NCBI GenBank assembly: GCA_934436245.1
Contig: CAKSAM010000063.1
Coordinates: forward strand, 1-6,047
Length of the DNA: 6,047 nucleotides
DNA from: an uncultured Acetatifactor sp.
GTDB taxonomy: Bacteria; Bacillota; Clostridia; Lachnospirales; Lachnospiraceae
Direction of reading: 5' to 3'
Position 1 is the first letter of the stretch, and each line of letters opens with the position of its first letter. The notes below the pieces were generated by a model, which saw only the letters and a list, made by a program, of their open reading frames with translations, made no database searches and had not been told where the DNA came from. Both the position numbers and the translations under genes were made by a program. Shown here in pieces: positions 1 to 5,646 of this stretch.

Positions 1-21
1 CAGACATGCAATTTTTCTCAT
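1..21 (-). CDS. Start of the gene downstream of the AbiEi-like regulator, presumably an AbiEii-type nucleotidyltransferase toxin (partial)
   Basis: Only seven codons are inside the window (MRKIACL), so the product cannot be read from its own sequence. The start is well supported: the ATG overlaps the TGA of the preceding gene as ATGA, and a GGAGG site (31-35 on the minus strand) sits nine bases upstream. The AbiEii assignment is inferred purely from synteny: DUF6088/AbiEi-like proteins are normally the first gene of a two-gene operon whose second gene encodes an AbiEii/AbiGii-family nucleotidyltransferase, the toxin of type IV toxin-antitoxin and phage abortive-infection systems. The overlap implies coupled translation. 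Confidence 0.55.
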
Positions 22-632
22 AGTGTATTACCTCCGCATATTTGTCGTATTGTATCATAAACCCAGTCGGTGGATTCAGTTGCTTCTTTCAGACAGGCCT
101 GTTTTTCTGATAAGGAGAGCTTTGCTGAAAGAATCTGAATAACTTCCGGGGTTACATTATTTTTTCCCAATGTTTTCAATGCCTGAATTACCAGACTTGT
201 CATATGGGACAGACCGGTAATTTCTTTATTGGTCCGATGCTTGAATTCAAGCTTTGTAGAATTCCATTCATAGGTTTTATAAGGCCCGTCACTGATATAG
301 GACCAGACAGCCGTTACCTGAGTGGAAAGTCCAAGTAAATTAAGGGCAGTGTTCCCACATGGAGCGATAGTCCAATGGTAACTGCGGGCTAATGCCTGTG
401 CAACGGCAGCAGGATCAGCAGCTACATATTCATCAAGTAATTTACTGTATTTGGGTTTTTCATAAATTCCATTTATAATTCTGCGAAGAATATTATCCTT
501 AACAAGGCGATATAATGCTGAACGAACCGTGTTGGTATCAGCAATATCCGCAAAATCAGAAGTGGAAAAAACCGAGCCATCTTCGGAAGACAAAATTCGA
601 TTTTTAATTTCCTGCATATAGTTTTTTGACAT
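18..632 (-). CDS. AbiEi-like (DUF6088 family) type IV antitoxin / transcriptional regulator
   Basis: A protein of 204 residues from the ATG at 632. That start is preferred over the in-frame TTG at 653 because an AAAGGAGG site (642-649) lies nine bases before it and because the TTG falls inside the operator palindrome. Residues about 15-60 look like a winged helix-turn-helix: a helical stretch (TNTVRSALYRLVKDN) followed by a wing ending NGIYEKPK. After it comes the block with APCGNTALNLLGLSTQV (90-106), which is characteristic of DUF6088 and AbiEi-like proteins. Members of this group act as antitoxin and as autorepressor of their operon, opposing a nucleotidyltransferase toxin encoded next. 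Here the next gene overlaps by ATGA, and a palindrome covers the promoter, both in keeping with this role. Family assignment is good; actual toxin neutralisation is inferred. Confidence 0.82.
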   Translation of the reverse strand: MSKNYMQEIKNRILSSEDGSVFSTSDFADIADTNTVRSALYRLVKDNILRRIINGIYEKPKYSKLLDEYVAADPAAVAQALARSYHWTIAPCGNTALNLLGLSTQVTAVWSYISDGPYKTYEWNSTKLEFKHRTNKEITGLSHMTSLVIQALKTLGKNNVTPEVIQILSAKLSLSEKQACLKEATESTDWVYDTIRQICGGNTL

Positions 633-648
633 ATAACCGAGCCTCCTT

Positions 649-678
649 TGCAACGAATATTATATATTATTCGTTGCA
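649..678. promoter_or_regulatory. Palindromic operator over the AbiEi-like promoter
   Basis: Arms TGCAACGAATA (649-659) and TATTCGTTGCA (668-678) are perfect 11-base inverted repeats with an 8-base AT spacer. The -10 box lies between and partly within the arms, and the expected transcription start lies in the left arm. AbiEi proteins are known to repress their operon by binding inverted repeats in the promoter, so this is the obvious site for the encoded regulator. The binding itself is inferred. Confidence 0.65.
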
Positions 679-687
679 TTTTTGCAA
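659..687 (-). promoter_or_regulatory. Promoter of the AbiEi-like operon
   Basis: On the minus strand, TTGCAA (682-687) and a perfect TATAAT (659-664) are separated by 17 bases. Transcription would start near 652, just upstream of the AAAGGAGG site and the ATG at 632. This is a near-consensus housekeeping promoter. Confidence 0.7.
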
Positions 688-720
688 TTATGTATGGTTC
701 ACTATTTATATATACTTTTA

Positions 721-830
721 TCTACTGTTTGGGGAACGATTTTCTCTGCCGGAAGTAATACGTTCATTGGCGCTGGATGTGTTGTGAATAAAGATGTTTC
801 GGAAGACACAACTATTTCAAAAATATTTTA
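721..830 (+). pseudogene. C-terminal remnant of a hexapeptide-repeat acyltransferase
   Basis: The open frame ending at TAA 828-830 encodes SAGSNTFIGAGCVVNKDV followed by SEDTTISKIF. This matches the last left-handed beta-helix turns of trimeric acetyltransferases (pattern I-G-A-G-x-V-V-x-K-D-V). Nothing recognisable as the earlier coils or an acceptor domain precedes it. The frame stays open to the left but becomes low-information sequence overlapping the neighbouring promoter. There is no ribosome binding site for an internal start. I read it as a deletion scar: the tail of a former sugar or amino-acid acetyltransferase gene left after insertion or loss of upstream DNA. A short ORF expressed from ATG 694 cannot be excluded but is unlikely. 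Confidence 0.5.
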
Positions 831-838
831 AATACCTG

Positions 839-867
839 TGGACAAGCAAAAGGGAGAATGATATATT
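839..867 (+). promoter_or_regulatory. Promoter of the sdpR-sdpI operon with overlapping inverted repeat
   Basis: TGGACA (839-844) and TATATT (862-867) are 17 bases apart, each one base off consensus. The inverted repeat AGAAT-GATAT-ATTCT (855-869) overlaps the -10 box and is a candidate autorepression site for the SdpR-like protein encoded just downstream. Confidence 0.5.
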
Positions 868-887
868 CTATTTAAAGATAATTTTAA

Positions 888-1172
888 ATGGGTAAGAAGA
901 TTATGAAAGAAACGAATATTTTTAAAGTATTGGCGGATCAACAACGGAGAGAGATTCTGATAATGCTAAAAGATGGCCGATTAAATGCCGGGGAGATTGC
1001 CGAAAAATTACAAGTTACACCGGCTGCTTTGTCTTACCACTTAAAACTGTTAAAAAGCGCCGACTTAGTATCCGAATATAAGGAAAAAAACTTTATATTT
1101 TACGAAATCAATACGACAGTTTTTGATGAATTAATTCTATGGATTAACCAGTTTGGAGGAGCAAAGGGATGA
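888..1172 (+). CDS. sdpR: SdpR-family ArsR-type autorepressor
   Basis: A 94-residue single-domain winged-helix repressor. The N-terminal IFKVLADQQRREIL segment is the typical ArsR/SdpR opening (FKALADPTRRxIL). Helix-turn-helix residues lie at about 33-60, with recognition helix TPAALSYHLKLLKSADL, and a beta wing follows at 61-75 (VSEYKEKNFIFYEIN). No cysteine metal site is visible, unlike metal-sensing ArsR proteins. In Bacillus subtilis SdpR represses its own operon, and the membrane protein SdpI sequesters it when the SDP toxin is present; a parallel role here is inferred. The next gene is SdpI-like and overlaps by ATGA. The start is uncertain: ATG 888 and ATG 903 both have weak ribosome binding sites, and 903 would give a 89-residue protein closer to the family's usual N-terminus. 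Confidence 0.82.
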   Translation: MGKKIMKETNIFKVLADQQRREILIMLKDGRLNAGEIAEKLQVTPAALSYHLKLLKSADLVSEYKEKNFIFYEINTTVFDELILWINQFGGAKG

Positions 1173-1819
1173 AAAAAATCATGTGGATTGTTGCGGTGCT
1201 ACCAGTGGTGGTTGCAAGTATGATGTTACAGGTGATACCGGATATGATACCGCATAAAATCGGAATTTTTATTTTTCCGATAGTTATTTTGTGTGTTACA
1301 TTCTTTTGGCACCTTTTAATTGGCACATTCGAAAAAAAGGCCATGAAAGCAAGTACGGATAAAGAATGCATGGAAGCAAATTCCTCCGCAAGGGTACTAT
1401 GCGTGGTAGGACTATCGCAGGCTATCATGTTTGGAATTATGAATTATTGTATCCTTTATTCCTCTTGTGTGCAGGAAAATGTGAATGGTTCAAAGGTAAC
1501 AGTTGATATTGCAAGGATTTCCTGCATCTTATGTGGAATTATTTTTGTTGTAGTAGGAAATTATATGACAAAGGCAAAGCGAAATACGGTAGTTGGGCTT
1601 CGAACTGCCTGGAGTATGTATAATGATAATACATGGAGAAAAAGTAACCGTTTTGGAGCCATCAGTATTGTTGTTGCAGGAGTATTGACCATTATTACGG
1701 CTGCATTTGCCAATGGAATAACCAGTACAATTTTATTATTGGTGTATTTATTATCAGCAACGATTATTGCAATATTATACTCGAAAAAGGTCTATGACCA
1801 AGAAAAAAGAGAAGTTTGA
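1169..1819 (+). CDS. sdpI: SdpI-family integral membrane immunity/signalling protein
   Basis: A membrane protein of 216 residues with about six hydrophobic segments (near 4-20, 31-53, 76-98, 114-130, 163-182, 185-204). The block from 130 to 163 (GNYMTKAKRNTVVGLRTAW, then a tail ending NTWRKSNRFG) is the signature of the SdpI domain. The N-terminal IPDMIPHKIG resembles a shortened version of the DUF1648 loop (LPDxIPxHxxxxG). A GGAGGA site (1155-1160) lies eight bases before the ATG, inside the end of sdpR. Known SdpI protects cells from the SDP killing peptide and relays its presence by binding SdpR at the membrane. No sdpABC toxin genes are visible here, so it could confer immunity to a neighbour's peptide or have another envelope role. 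Confidence 0.85.
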   Translation: MKKIMWIVAVLPVVVASMMLQVIPDMIPHKIGIFIFPIVILCVTFFWHLLIGTFEKKAMKASTDKECMEANSSARVLCVVGLSQAIMFGIMNYCILYSSCVQENVNGSKVTVDIARISCILCGIIFVVVGNYMTKAKRNTVVGLRTAWSMYNDNTWRKSNRFGAISIVVAGVLTIITAAFANGITSTILLLVYLLSATIIAILYSKKVYDQEKREV

Positions 1820-1849
1820 GGTTGCACTTAAATGGGAGAATGATTATTT

Positions 1850-2395
1850 ATGAAAACAAAAAGATTAGTATTAAGAAAATGGACGGAAGCAGACGCAGAG
1901 AGTTTATATGAGTATGCAAAAGATCCGGAAGTCGGCCCTATCGCAGGATGGCCACCCCACAAGTCCGTAGAGGAAAGCCTCGATGTGATCAGAAATGTAT
2001 TCAATGGTCCGGAGTGCTATGCCATCTGTGAAAAAGAGAATGGGAAAGCAATCGGTGCCATTGAATTGAAATTGAAGGGCCACACGGATATGACAGACCG
2101 TGAGGACGAGTGTGAACTGGGCTATTGGCTGGGACAGCCATTTTGGGGAAAAGGCTACATGCCGGAGGCCGCAAAGGAAATTTTGCGCCATGGATTCGAA
2201 GAACTTGGGATGAACACCATATGGTGCGGATATTATGAGGGAAATCAAAAATCCAAAAGAGTGCAGGAAAAGGTCGGTTTCGTGTACCATCATACCTGCG
2301 AAGAAGTTCCCGTGCCGTTACTGAAGGAAGTAAGAACTGGTCATACAAATGTAATGACAAAAGCGCATTGGGAGGAAATAAACGAGGGCAGGTAA
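1850..2395 (+). CDS. GNAT-family N-acetyltransferase (RimJ/RimL-like)
   Basis: At 181 residues it has the usual length for the RimJ/RimL-type GNAT group (acetyltransferase_3 type). It begins TKRLVLRKWTEADAESLYEY, the standard beta1-alpha1 opening. The acetyl-CoA pyrophosphate loop is QPFWGKG (96-102), following ELGYWLG. The C-terminal NQKSKRVQEKVGF block (132-144) is the typical motif B. GGGAGAA (1834-1840) lies nine bases before the ATG. The gene starts 30 bases after sdpI with no terminator between them and may be co-transcribed, ending at the hairpin at 2430. The substrate cannot be told: such enzymes acetylate ribosomal protein N-termini, small amines, antibiotics or peptides. Confidence 0.88.
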   Translation: MKTKRLVLRKWTEADAESLYEYAKDPEVGPIAGWPPHKSVEESLDVIRNVFNGPECYAICEKENGKAIGAIELKLKGHTDMTDREDECELGYWLGQPFWGKGYMPEAAKEILRHGFEELGMNTIWCGYYEGNQKSKRVQEKVGFVYHHTCEEVPVPLLKEVRTGHTNVMTKAHWEEINEGR

Positions 2396-2429
2396 CGATT
2401 TTGTTCGCTCTGCACTCAATGTAGAACGG

Positions 2430-2449
2430 GGGGATCGAAAAAGATCCCC
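2430..2449 (+). terminator. Weak Rho-independent terminator after the acetyltransferase
   Basis: GGGGATC (2430-2436), a six-base loop GAAAAA, and GATCCCC (2443-2449) make a perfect 7-bp stem. The following stretch TTATAATGATATATTTTG is AT-rich but has no clean T run, so termination may be partial. It lies 35 bases after the acetyltransferase stop. Confidence 0.5.
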
Positions 2450-2644
2450 TTATAATGATATATTTTGAAATATAGTTATTGCATAATTAGAAAACATACA
2501 GTATGCTTTGTCTATAAGTACATTTCACTTATGAAAATTTCTAGGTCAGCAAAAGCTGATGTCTGAGACTTTGATGAAAAAGTCAGCCGAACCCCCAAGA
2601 TAATACAACAGAAGAATAAGGGGAGGCAAAACACCACAGAAAAC

Positions 2645-2682
2645 CAGTTGTATCACAAAAACAGGTAAGCTATAATATAGAT
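2645..2682 (+). repeat. Left copy of an imperfect direct repeat flanking the nuclease gene
   Basis: CAGTTGTATC (2645-2654) is identical to 3806-3815. After small gaps the two copies also share ACAG, GTA, a GC dinucleotide and ATAAT in the same order. This copy contains the -35 and -10 boxes of the nuclease promoter. Confidence 0.45.
2648..2676 (+). promoter_or_regulatory. Promoter of the nuclease/'transposase' gene
   Basis: TTGTAT (2648-2653) and a perfect TATAAT (2671-2676) are 17 bases apart. Transcription would begin near 2683, giving a leader of about 64 bases. A 9-base inverted repeat, TATAGATAT (2676-2684) with ATATCTATA (2710-2718), starts at the end of the -10 box. Because its left arm lies mostly upstream of the expected start, it is more likely a protein-binding site than an RNA stem. 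Confidence 0.55.
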
Positions 2683-2692
2683 ATGTATAGAT

Positions 2693-2737
2693 TCCTTTTG
2701 CGTCTGAAAATATCTATAGTTGCCTGACACAAAAGGA
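2693..2737 (+). promoter_or_regulatory. Leader hairpin that could sequester the ribosome binding site
   Basis: TCCTTTTG-C-GTC (2693-2704) can pair with GAC-A-CAAAAGGA (2726-2737): eleven pairs with one C/A mismatch and a 21-base loop. The 3' arm includes AAAAGGA, the core of the AAAAGGAGG ribosome binding site (2731-2739) that serves the TTG start at 2747. Folding would therefore lower translation of the nuclease. Confidence 0.5.
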
Positions 2738-2746
2738 GGAAATTAA

Positions 2747-3745
2747 TTGAATACCGAATTGAAGAATGCGGTAAAAGCAGCCGATCTGAAAGCACAGTAT
2801 GATGCAAGAGTGAAGCGGCTGGTAGGACACAAAAGAGTTCTGGCACAGATTTTGATCAAAACTGTGGATGAATTTAAGGGGATGAATCCCAAAACAGTTG
2901 CAAACTGCATAGAAGGAACTCCTTATATCAGCACTGTGCCTGTGGAGCCGGGGTTGACCAACGCAGTGCTTGACAAAAACGGACAGCGTATTGTTGGTTT
3001 TAATACGGAAAGTCAGGAGATCAACGAAGGACTGGCACGATTTGATATTGTCTTTTATGTGAGGACGAAGAATGGCCTGTCACAGATCATTATTAACGTA
3101 GAAGCACAGAAAGATGAACCGGGCGAATATGAGATTTTAAACAGGGCAATTTTCTATGTAAGCAGACTGGTCTCTTCCCAGAAGGAACGGGATTTTGAGA
3201 ATTCTCGTTACGATGATATCAAACGGGTCTATTCCATCTGGGTATGTATGAATATGGAAGAGAATACCATGAGCCATATCCATCTGACCAAAGAGGATGT
3301 GATCGGTTCCTATGAATGGAAAGGAAATATGGATCTGATCAACATCGTAATGATAGGACTGGCGAAGGAACTGCCGGAACATGACGAGACCTATGAGTTA
3401 CACCGCCTGCTGGGAGCATTACTGTCCCAGGAGCTGAGTGTAGATGAAAAACTGAGCATTATAGGAAATGAATATGATATTCCCATAGAAGAAAATATGC
3501 GAAAGGATGTGAGTGCTATGTGCAATTTGGGCGAAGGAATTGAAGAAAAAGGGATTGCAATCGGACGCGAAAAGGGTCGCAAAGAAGGCCGTATAGAAGG
3601 TCATAAAGAAGGTGAAGCGGGTCTCATTCTCAAAATGTACAAGAATGGTCTGTCGGCAGAGCAGATAGCCTCCGCCACAGACAAAACAATAGAAGAAGTA
3701 GAGGCAATTATTTCCGGGAAAAACATTGACACAGGTTTAGAATAA
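2747..3745 (+). CDS. Rpn-like PD-(D/E)XK nuclease family 'transposase'
   Basis: A protein of 332 residues starting at TTG, with AAAAGGAGG seven bases upstream; no ATG nearby fits. The nuclease core is visible as RFDIVFYVR (D100), then IIINVEAQKDE (E119-A-Q121, a variant of ExK/ExQ), then RAIFYVSRLVSSQ (133-145) and RYDDIKRVYSIWVCMN (154-169). These are the hallmarks of the PDDEXK_2 / Rpn family. Rpn proteins of Escherichia coli are DNA endonucleases that promote RecA-independent recombination; although called transposases, they lack a classical DDE domain. The C-terminus carries an E/K/G/R-rich low-complexity run (263-290), then a small helical segment with NGLSAEQIASATDKTIEEV (300-318), which resembles a helix-turn-helix. 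In this gut-Clostridia group the proteins are abundant and vary in repeat number. The function here is inferred. Confidence 0.8.
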   Translation: MNTELKNAVKAADLKAQYDARVKRLVGHKRVLAQILIKTVDEFKGMNPKTVANCIEGTPYISTVPVEPGLTNAVLDKNGQRIVGFNTESQEINEGLARFDIVFYVRTKNGLSQIIINVEAQKDEPGEYEILNRAIFYVSRLVSSQKERDFENSRYDDIKRVYSIWVCMNMEENTMSHIHLTKEDVIGSYEWKGNMDLINIVMIGLAKELPEHDETYELHRLLGALLSQELSVDEKLSIIGNEYDIPIEENMRKDVSAMCNLGEGIEEKGIAIGREKGRKEGRIEGHKEGEAGLILKMYKNGLSAEQIASATDKTIEEVEAIISGKNIDTGLE

Positions 3746-3805
3746 TAGGTTAGTTATTGACTCATTGAGAGATTTCTATTTTCAAGGGGGCTTTTTGTAA
3801 ACTAT

Positions 3806-3840
3806 CAGTTGTATCCCCGACAGTGTAGGCAATAATGAAA
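3806..3840 (+). repeat. Right copy of the imperfect direct repeat, with a candidate promoter for the reductase gene
   Basis: CAGTTGTATC (3806-3815) repeats the sequence in front of the nuclease gene. It supplies a possible -35 box TTGTAT (3809-3814) and, 16 bases on, AATAAT (3831-3836) as -10 box for the reductase that starts at 3869. The promoter reading is tentative. No convincing terminator was found between the nuclease stop and this point. Confidence 0.4.
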
Positions 3841-3868
3841 GAAGTCTGACAGATGGGAGCATGCGAAG

Positions 3869-4822
3869 ATGACAATAGAAAAAGTAGCAATTTTGGGAGC
3901 AGGAGCCGTCGGCTCTTATGTGATCTGGGGACTTTCCGGACGTGAGGACATCCGGCTGGGTGTCGTGGCAGATGGTGAGAGGGCCGAACGTCTGAAACAG
4001 GGCTGCCGGATCAACGATGTCACCTATCACCCGGAGGTATGGACTCCGCAGGATGCCCGGGGAGCCGATCTGTTGATCGTGGCATTGAAATACGGGGCTT
4101 TACCCGGAGCCATGGAGAGTATTCGTACGATTACCGGAGAAAATACAACAGTGATGAGCCTGATGAACGGGGTAGACAGCGAAGAACTCATTGCTGAAGC
4201 CATCGGCGCTTCCCACATGATCTATTCTTTGATCAAGGTAGCTTCTCATCAGGAGGATACCGGTTATTATTTTGACCCAGAGACTACCATAGGAATTGTC
4301 TTCGGAGAGTCTGCAGCACCGTACCGAAGCGAACGGATACAGGCGATCGAAAAGCTATTTGAAAATACAGGCATTCATTACCGTGCAACGGAGTACATTC
4401 GGGAAGAAATCTGGAGCAAATTCCGGCTGAATGTGTGTAATAATCTGCCGCAGGCAGTTCTGGGTGCCGGTGTGGGCTGCTATCGGGACAGTATTCACAT
4501 GAAAGCCATCAGTAACGGCCTGAAAGAAGAACTGGAAACGATCGCAAAGGCGAAAGGAATTGATATTAACAAAGCAGATGCCTCATCCACTCGCGGAAGT
4601 GCGGTGCCGCCCACCGCAAGATATTCCACGCTGCAGGATCTGGATGCCGGACGGCATACGGAGATCGACATGTTCTCCGGAGCTTTGATGCGCATGGGGA
4701 AGGAACTGGGAATTCCGGTTCCCTATAATGAATACACCTACCATATGATCAAAGCTCTGGAAGAGAAAAACGATGGAAAGTTTGATTACAGCGGAACAGA
4801 GAAGGCAACCTGTGCAAAATAG
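3869..4822 (+). CDS. Ketopantoate reductase (ApbA/PanE) family NADPH-dependent oxidoreductase
   Basis: A 317-residue cytosolic protein of normal length for the family. The Rossmann dinucleotide loop is GAGAVG (10-15) near the N-terminus. ALKYG (K74) and LMNGV (N100) match the conserved substrate- and cofactor-contacting positions. IWSKFRLNVCNN (181-192) carries the catalytic lysine K184 and conserved asparagines. STLQDLDAGRHTEIDMFSG (253-271) holds the S and E265 of the pantoate-binding motif. PanE reduces 2-dehydropantoate to pantoate in pantothenate/coenzyme A synthesis. No panB or panC is nearby, and the family has many relatives acting on other 2-keto acids, so no gene symbol is given. 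GGGAG (3855-3859) lies nine bases before the ATG. The gene ends two bases from the converging phosphatase gene. Confidence 0.88.
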   Translation: MTIEKVAILGAGAVGSYVIWGLSGREDIRLGVVADGERAERLKQGCRINDVTYHPEVWTPQDARGADLLIVALKYGALPGAMESIRTITGENTTVMSLMNGVDSEELIAEAIGASHMIYSLIKVASHQEDTGYYFDPETTIGIVFGESAAPYRSERIQAIEKLFENTGIHYRATEYIREEIWSKFRLNVCNNLPQAVLGAGVGCYRDSIHMKAISNGLKEELETIAKAKGIDINKADASSTRGSAVPPTARYSTLQDLDAGRHTEIDMFSGALMRMGKELGIPVPYNEYTYHMIKALEEKNDGKFDYSGTEKATCAK

Positions 4823-4824
4823 GA

Positions 4825-5595
4825 TTACTGTAAAATTTTCCGCAGAACGTCTTCCGGCCGCGGGGTGTGATTCGGGTATTTTTCCCGAAGGGGCGTCGCT
4901 GCACCGTCCATAATATAGGGATGTCCCACGATATCCAGCATGGATACGTCGTTATAATTGTCACCGAATGCTATGACATCCGCAAGGTCAATACCAAGGA
5001 TCCTGCAGATAGAGGTGACACCGATACCTTTGTTGGCAAGGGTGGTATCGATCCAGTAAGGTCCGGCCACCGCACAGTTCGCCTGTTTCCACCGGGGGAC
5101 GAAGCGGTCAGCATAAGCCGCTACGCCTTCATGGAGATATACAGAGACCTTTACGATATCCTCCGGAATTTCGGAAGGATCCTGAATGACCTGATAGTTG
5201 TTGCCGATAAATTTTATTCTGTCCAGCATTCCCAGCCCACGTTCCATCAGATACGCTGTATTCTGTCCGGAGAGCATGATTTCGCCCTGACCGTCACTCC
5301 GGTTCCACAAATCTTCCGCAATCTCCTCCGCCAGGGCACGGGGCATGGGATTTTTCGCAATACACAGCTCGTCCTTGTAGATCACACCCCCGTTTTCACA
5401 TAAGAAAATACAACAATCTGCCACCGGAGCGAACAGCTTTCGCAGGCTGGTATACTGTCTTCCAGACGCCGGGCAGAACAAGATTCCCTTGTCATGCAGC
5501 GCACGGATCTGGTCAAAGATTTCTCCCTCTAATTCTTTTTTCCCATATTGTAAAAGTGTACCATCGAGGTCACTGCAGACTAATCTGATTCCCAT
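4825..5595 (-). CDS. Cof-type HAD superfamily hydrolase (IIB phosphatase)
   Basis: A protein of 256 residues with all HAD motifs: DLDGT (9-13, nucleophile D9 and acid/base D11), ASGR (S44), motif III lysine K189 (TLANKGIGV), and GDNYNDVSML (211-220) for magnesium binding. The large C2-type cap domain lies between motifs II and III, placing it in the Cof/YidA-like group that dephosphorylates sugar phosphates, phosphorylated vitamins or related small molecules in the cytosol. The substrate cannot be predicted. AAAGGA (5605-5610, minus strand) stands nine bases before the ATG. The gene converges tail-to-tail with the reductase gene. It is probably transcribed alone from the promoter next to the 5640 repeat. 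Confidence 0.9.
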   Translation of the reverse strand: MGIRLVCSDLDGTLLQYGKKELEGEIFDQIRALHDKGILFCPASGRQYTSLRKLFAPVADCCIFLCENGGVIYKDELCIAKNPMPRALAEEIAEDLWNRSDGQGEIMLSGQNTAYLMERGLGMLDRIKFIGNNYQVIQDPSEIPEDIVKVSVYLHEGVAAYADRFVPRWKQANCAVAGPYWIDTTLANKGIGVTSICRILGIDLADVIAFGDNYNDVSMLDIVGHPYIMDGAATPLREKYPNHTPRPEDVLRKILQ

Positions 5596-5618
5596 AGCCG
5601 AAATTCCTTTCTCTCAGA

Positions 5619-5646
5619 ATAATAATTTTAAAGATGCCAGGGTCAA
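5619..5646 (-). promoter_or_regulatory. Candidate promoter of the HAD phosphatase gene
   Basis: On the minus strand TTGACC (5641-5646) and TATTAT (5619-5624) are 16 bases apart, each one base off consensus. Transcription would start near 5612, just before the ribosome binding site. The -35 box lies in the outer arm of the long inverted repeat at 5640-5700. Confidence 0.4.

Larger units (their letters stand above)
2396..2746. other. Intergenic region of 351 bases without a gene
   Basis: Besides the terminator hairpin, this stretch holds a small inverted repeat ATAAGT/ACTTAT (2514-2532) and two adjacent hairpins. The first is TCAGC-AAAA-GCTGA (2546-2559); the second is GACTTT-GATGAA-AAAGTC (2567-2584). 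A second TCAGC (2583-2587) could pair with the same GCTGA, so alternative folds are possible. The region then has the nuclease-gene promoter (2648-2676) and its leader hairpin. No coding signal or known riboswitch could be assigned to 2450-2640. Confidence 0.5.

Noticed and set aside
633..653. TTG start at 653 for the AbiEi-like protein.
   Set aside because: The ribosome binding site AAAGGAGG lies downstream of that TTG and at the right distance for ATG 632, and the TTG falls within the operator palindrome and the expected transcription start.
1904..2360. Two minus-strand open frames (129 and 119 codons) opposite the acetyltransferase gene.
   Set aside because: The plus-strand gene is a clear GNAT enzyme with a good start. 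The opposite frames have odd composition and no recognisable motif.
2545..2570. Fluoride riboswitch, suggested by AGCTGATGTCTGAG.
   Set aside because: The 5' half of the aptamer (GGxGATGG and the pairing CGCC region) is missing, and the downstream gene is not an ion exporter or fluoride-related.
2645..3840. A classical insertion sequence with terminal inverted repeats around the nuclease gene.
   Set aside because: I found only a direct repeat, with no matching inverted ends near 2450-2746 and 3746-3868, and the protein is a PD-(D/E)XK nuclease rather than a DDE or HUH transposase.
3746..3868. Rho-independent terminator after the nuclease gene, suggested by GGGGGCTTTTTG.
   Set aside because: There is no upstream C-rich arm to pair with the G run; the only CCCC is 25 bases further on and gives a four-pair stem without a T run after it.
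3861..3872. Three-codon ORF (ATG CGA AGA TGA) overlapping the reductase start, as a possible minimal leader.
   Set aside because: The ribosome binding site is only one base from that ATG, too near for initiation, while its distance to the ATG at 3869 is ideal.
4867..5403. A 178-codon plus-strand open frame opposite the HAD phosphatase gene.
   Set aside because: The minus-strand protein has all four HAD motifs in order and a ribosome binding site. The opposite frame shows no domain and no ribosome binding site, so it is a shadow of the real gene.
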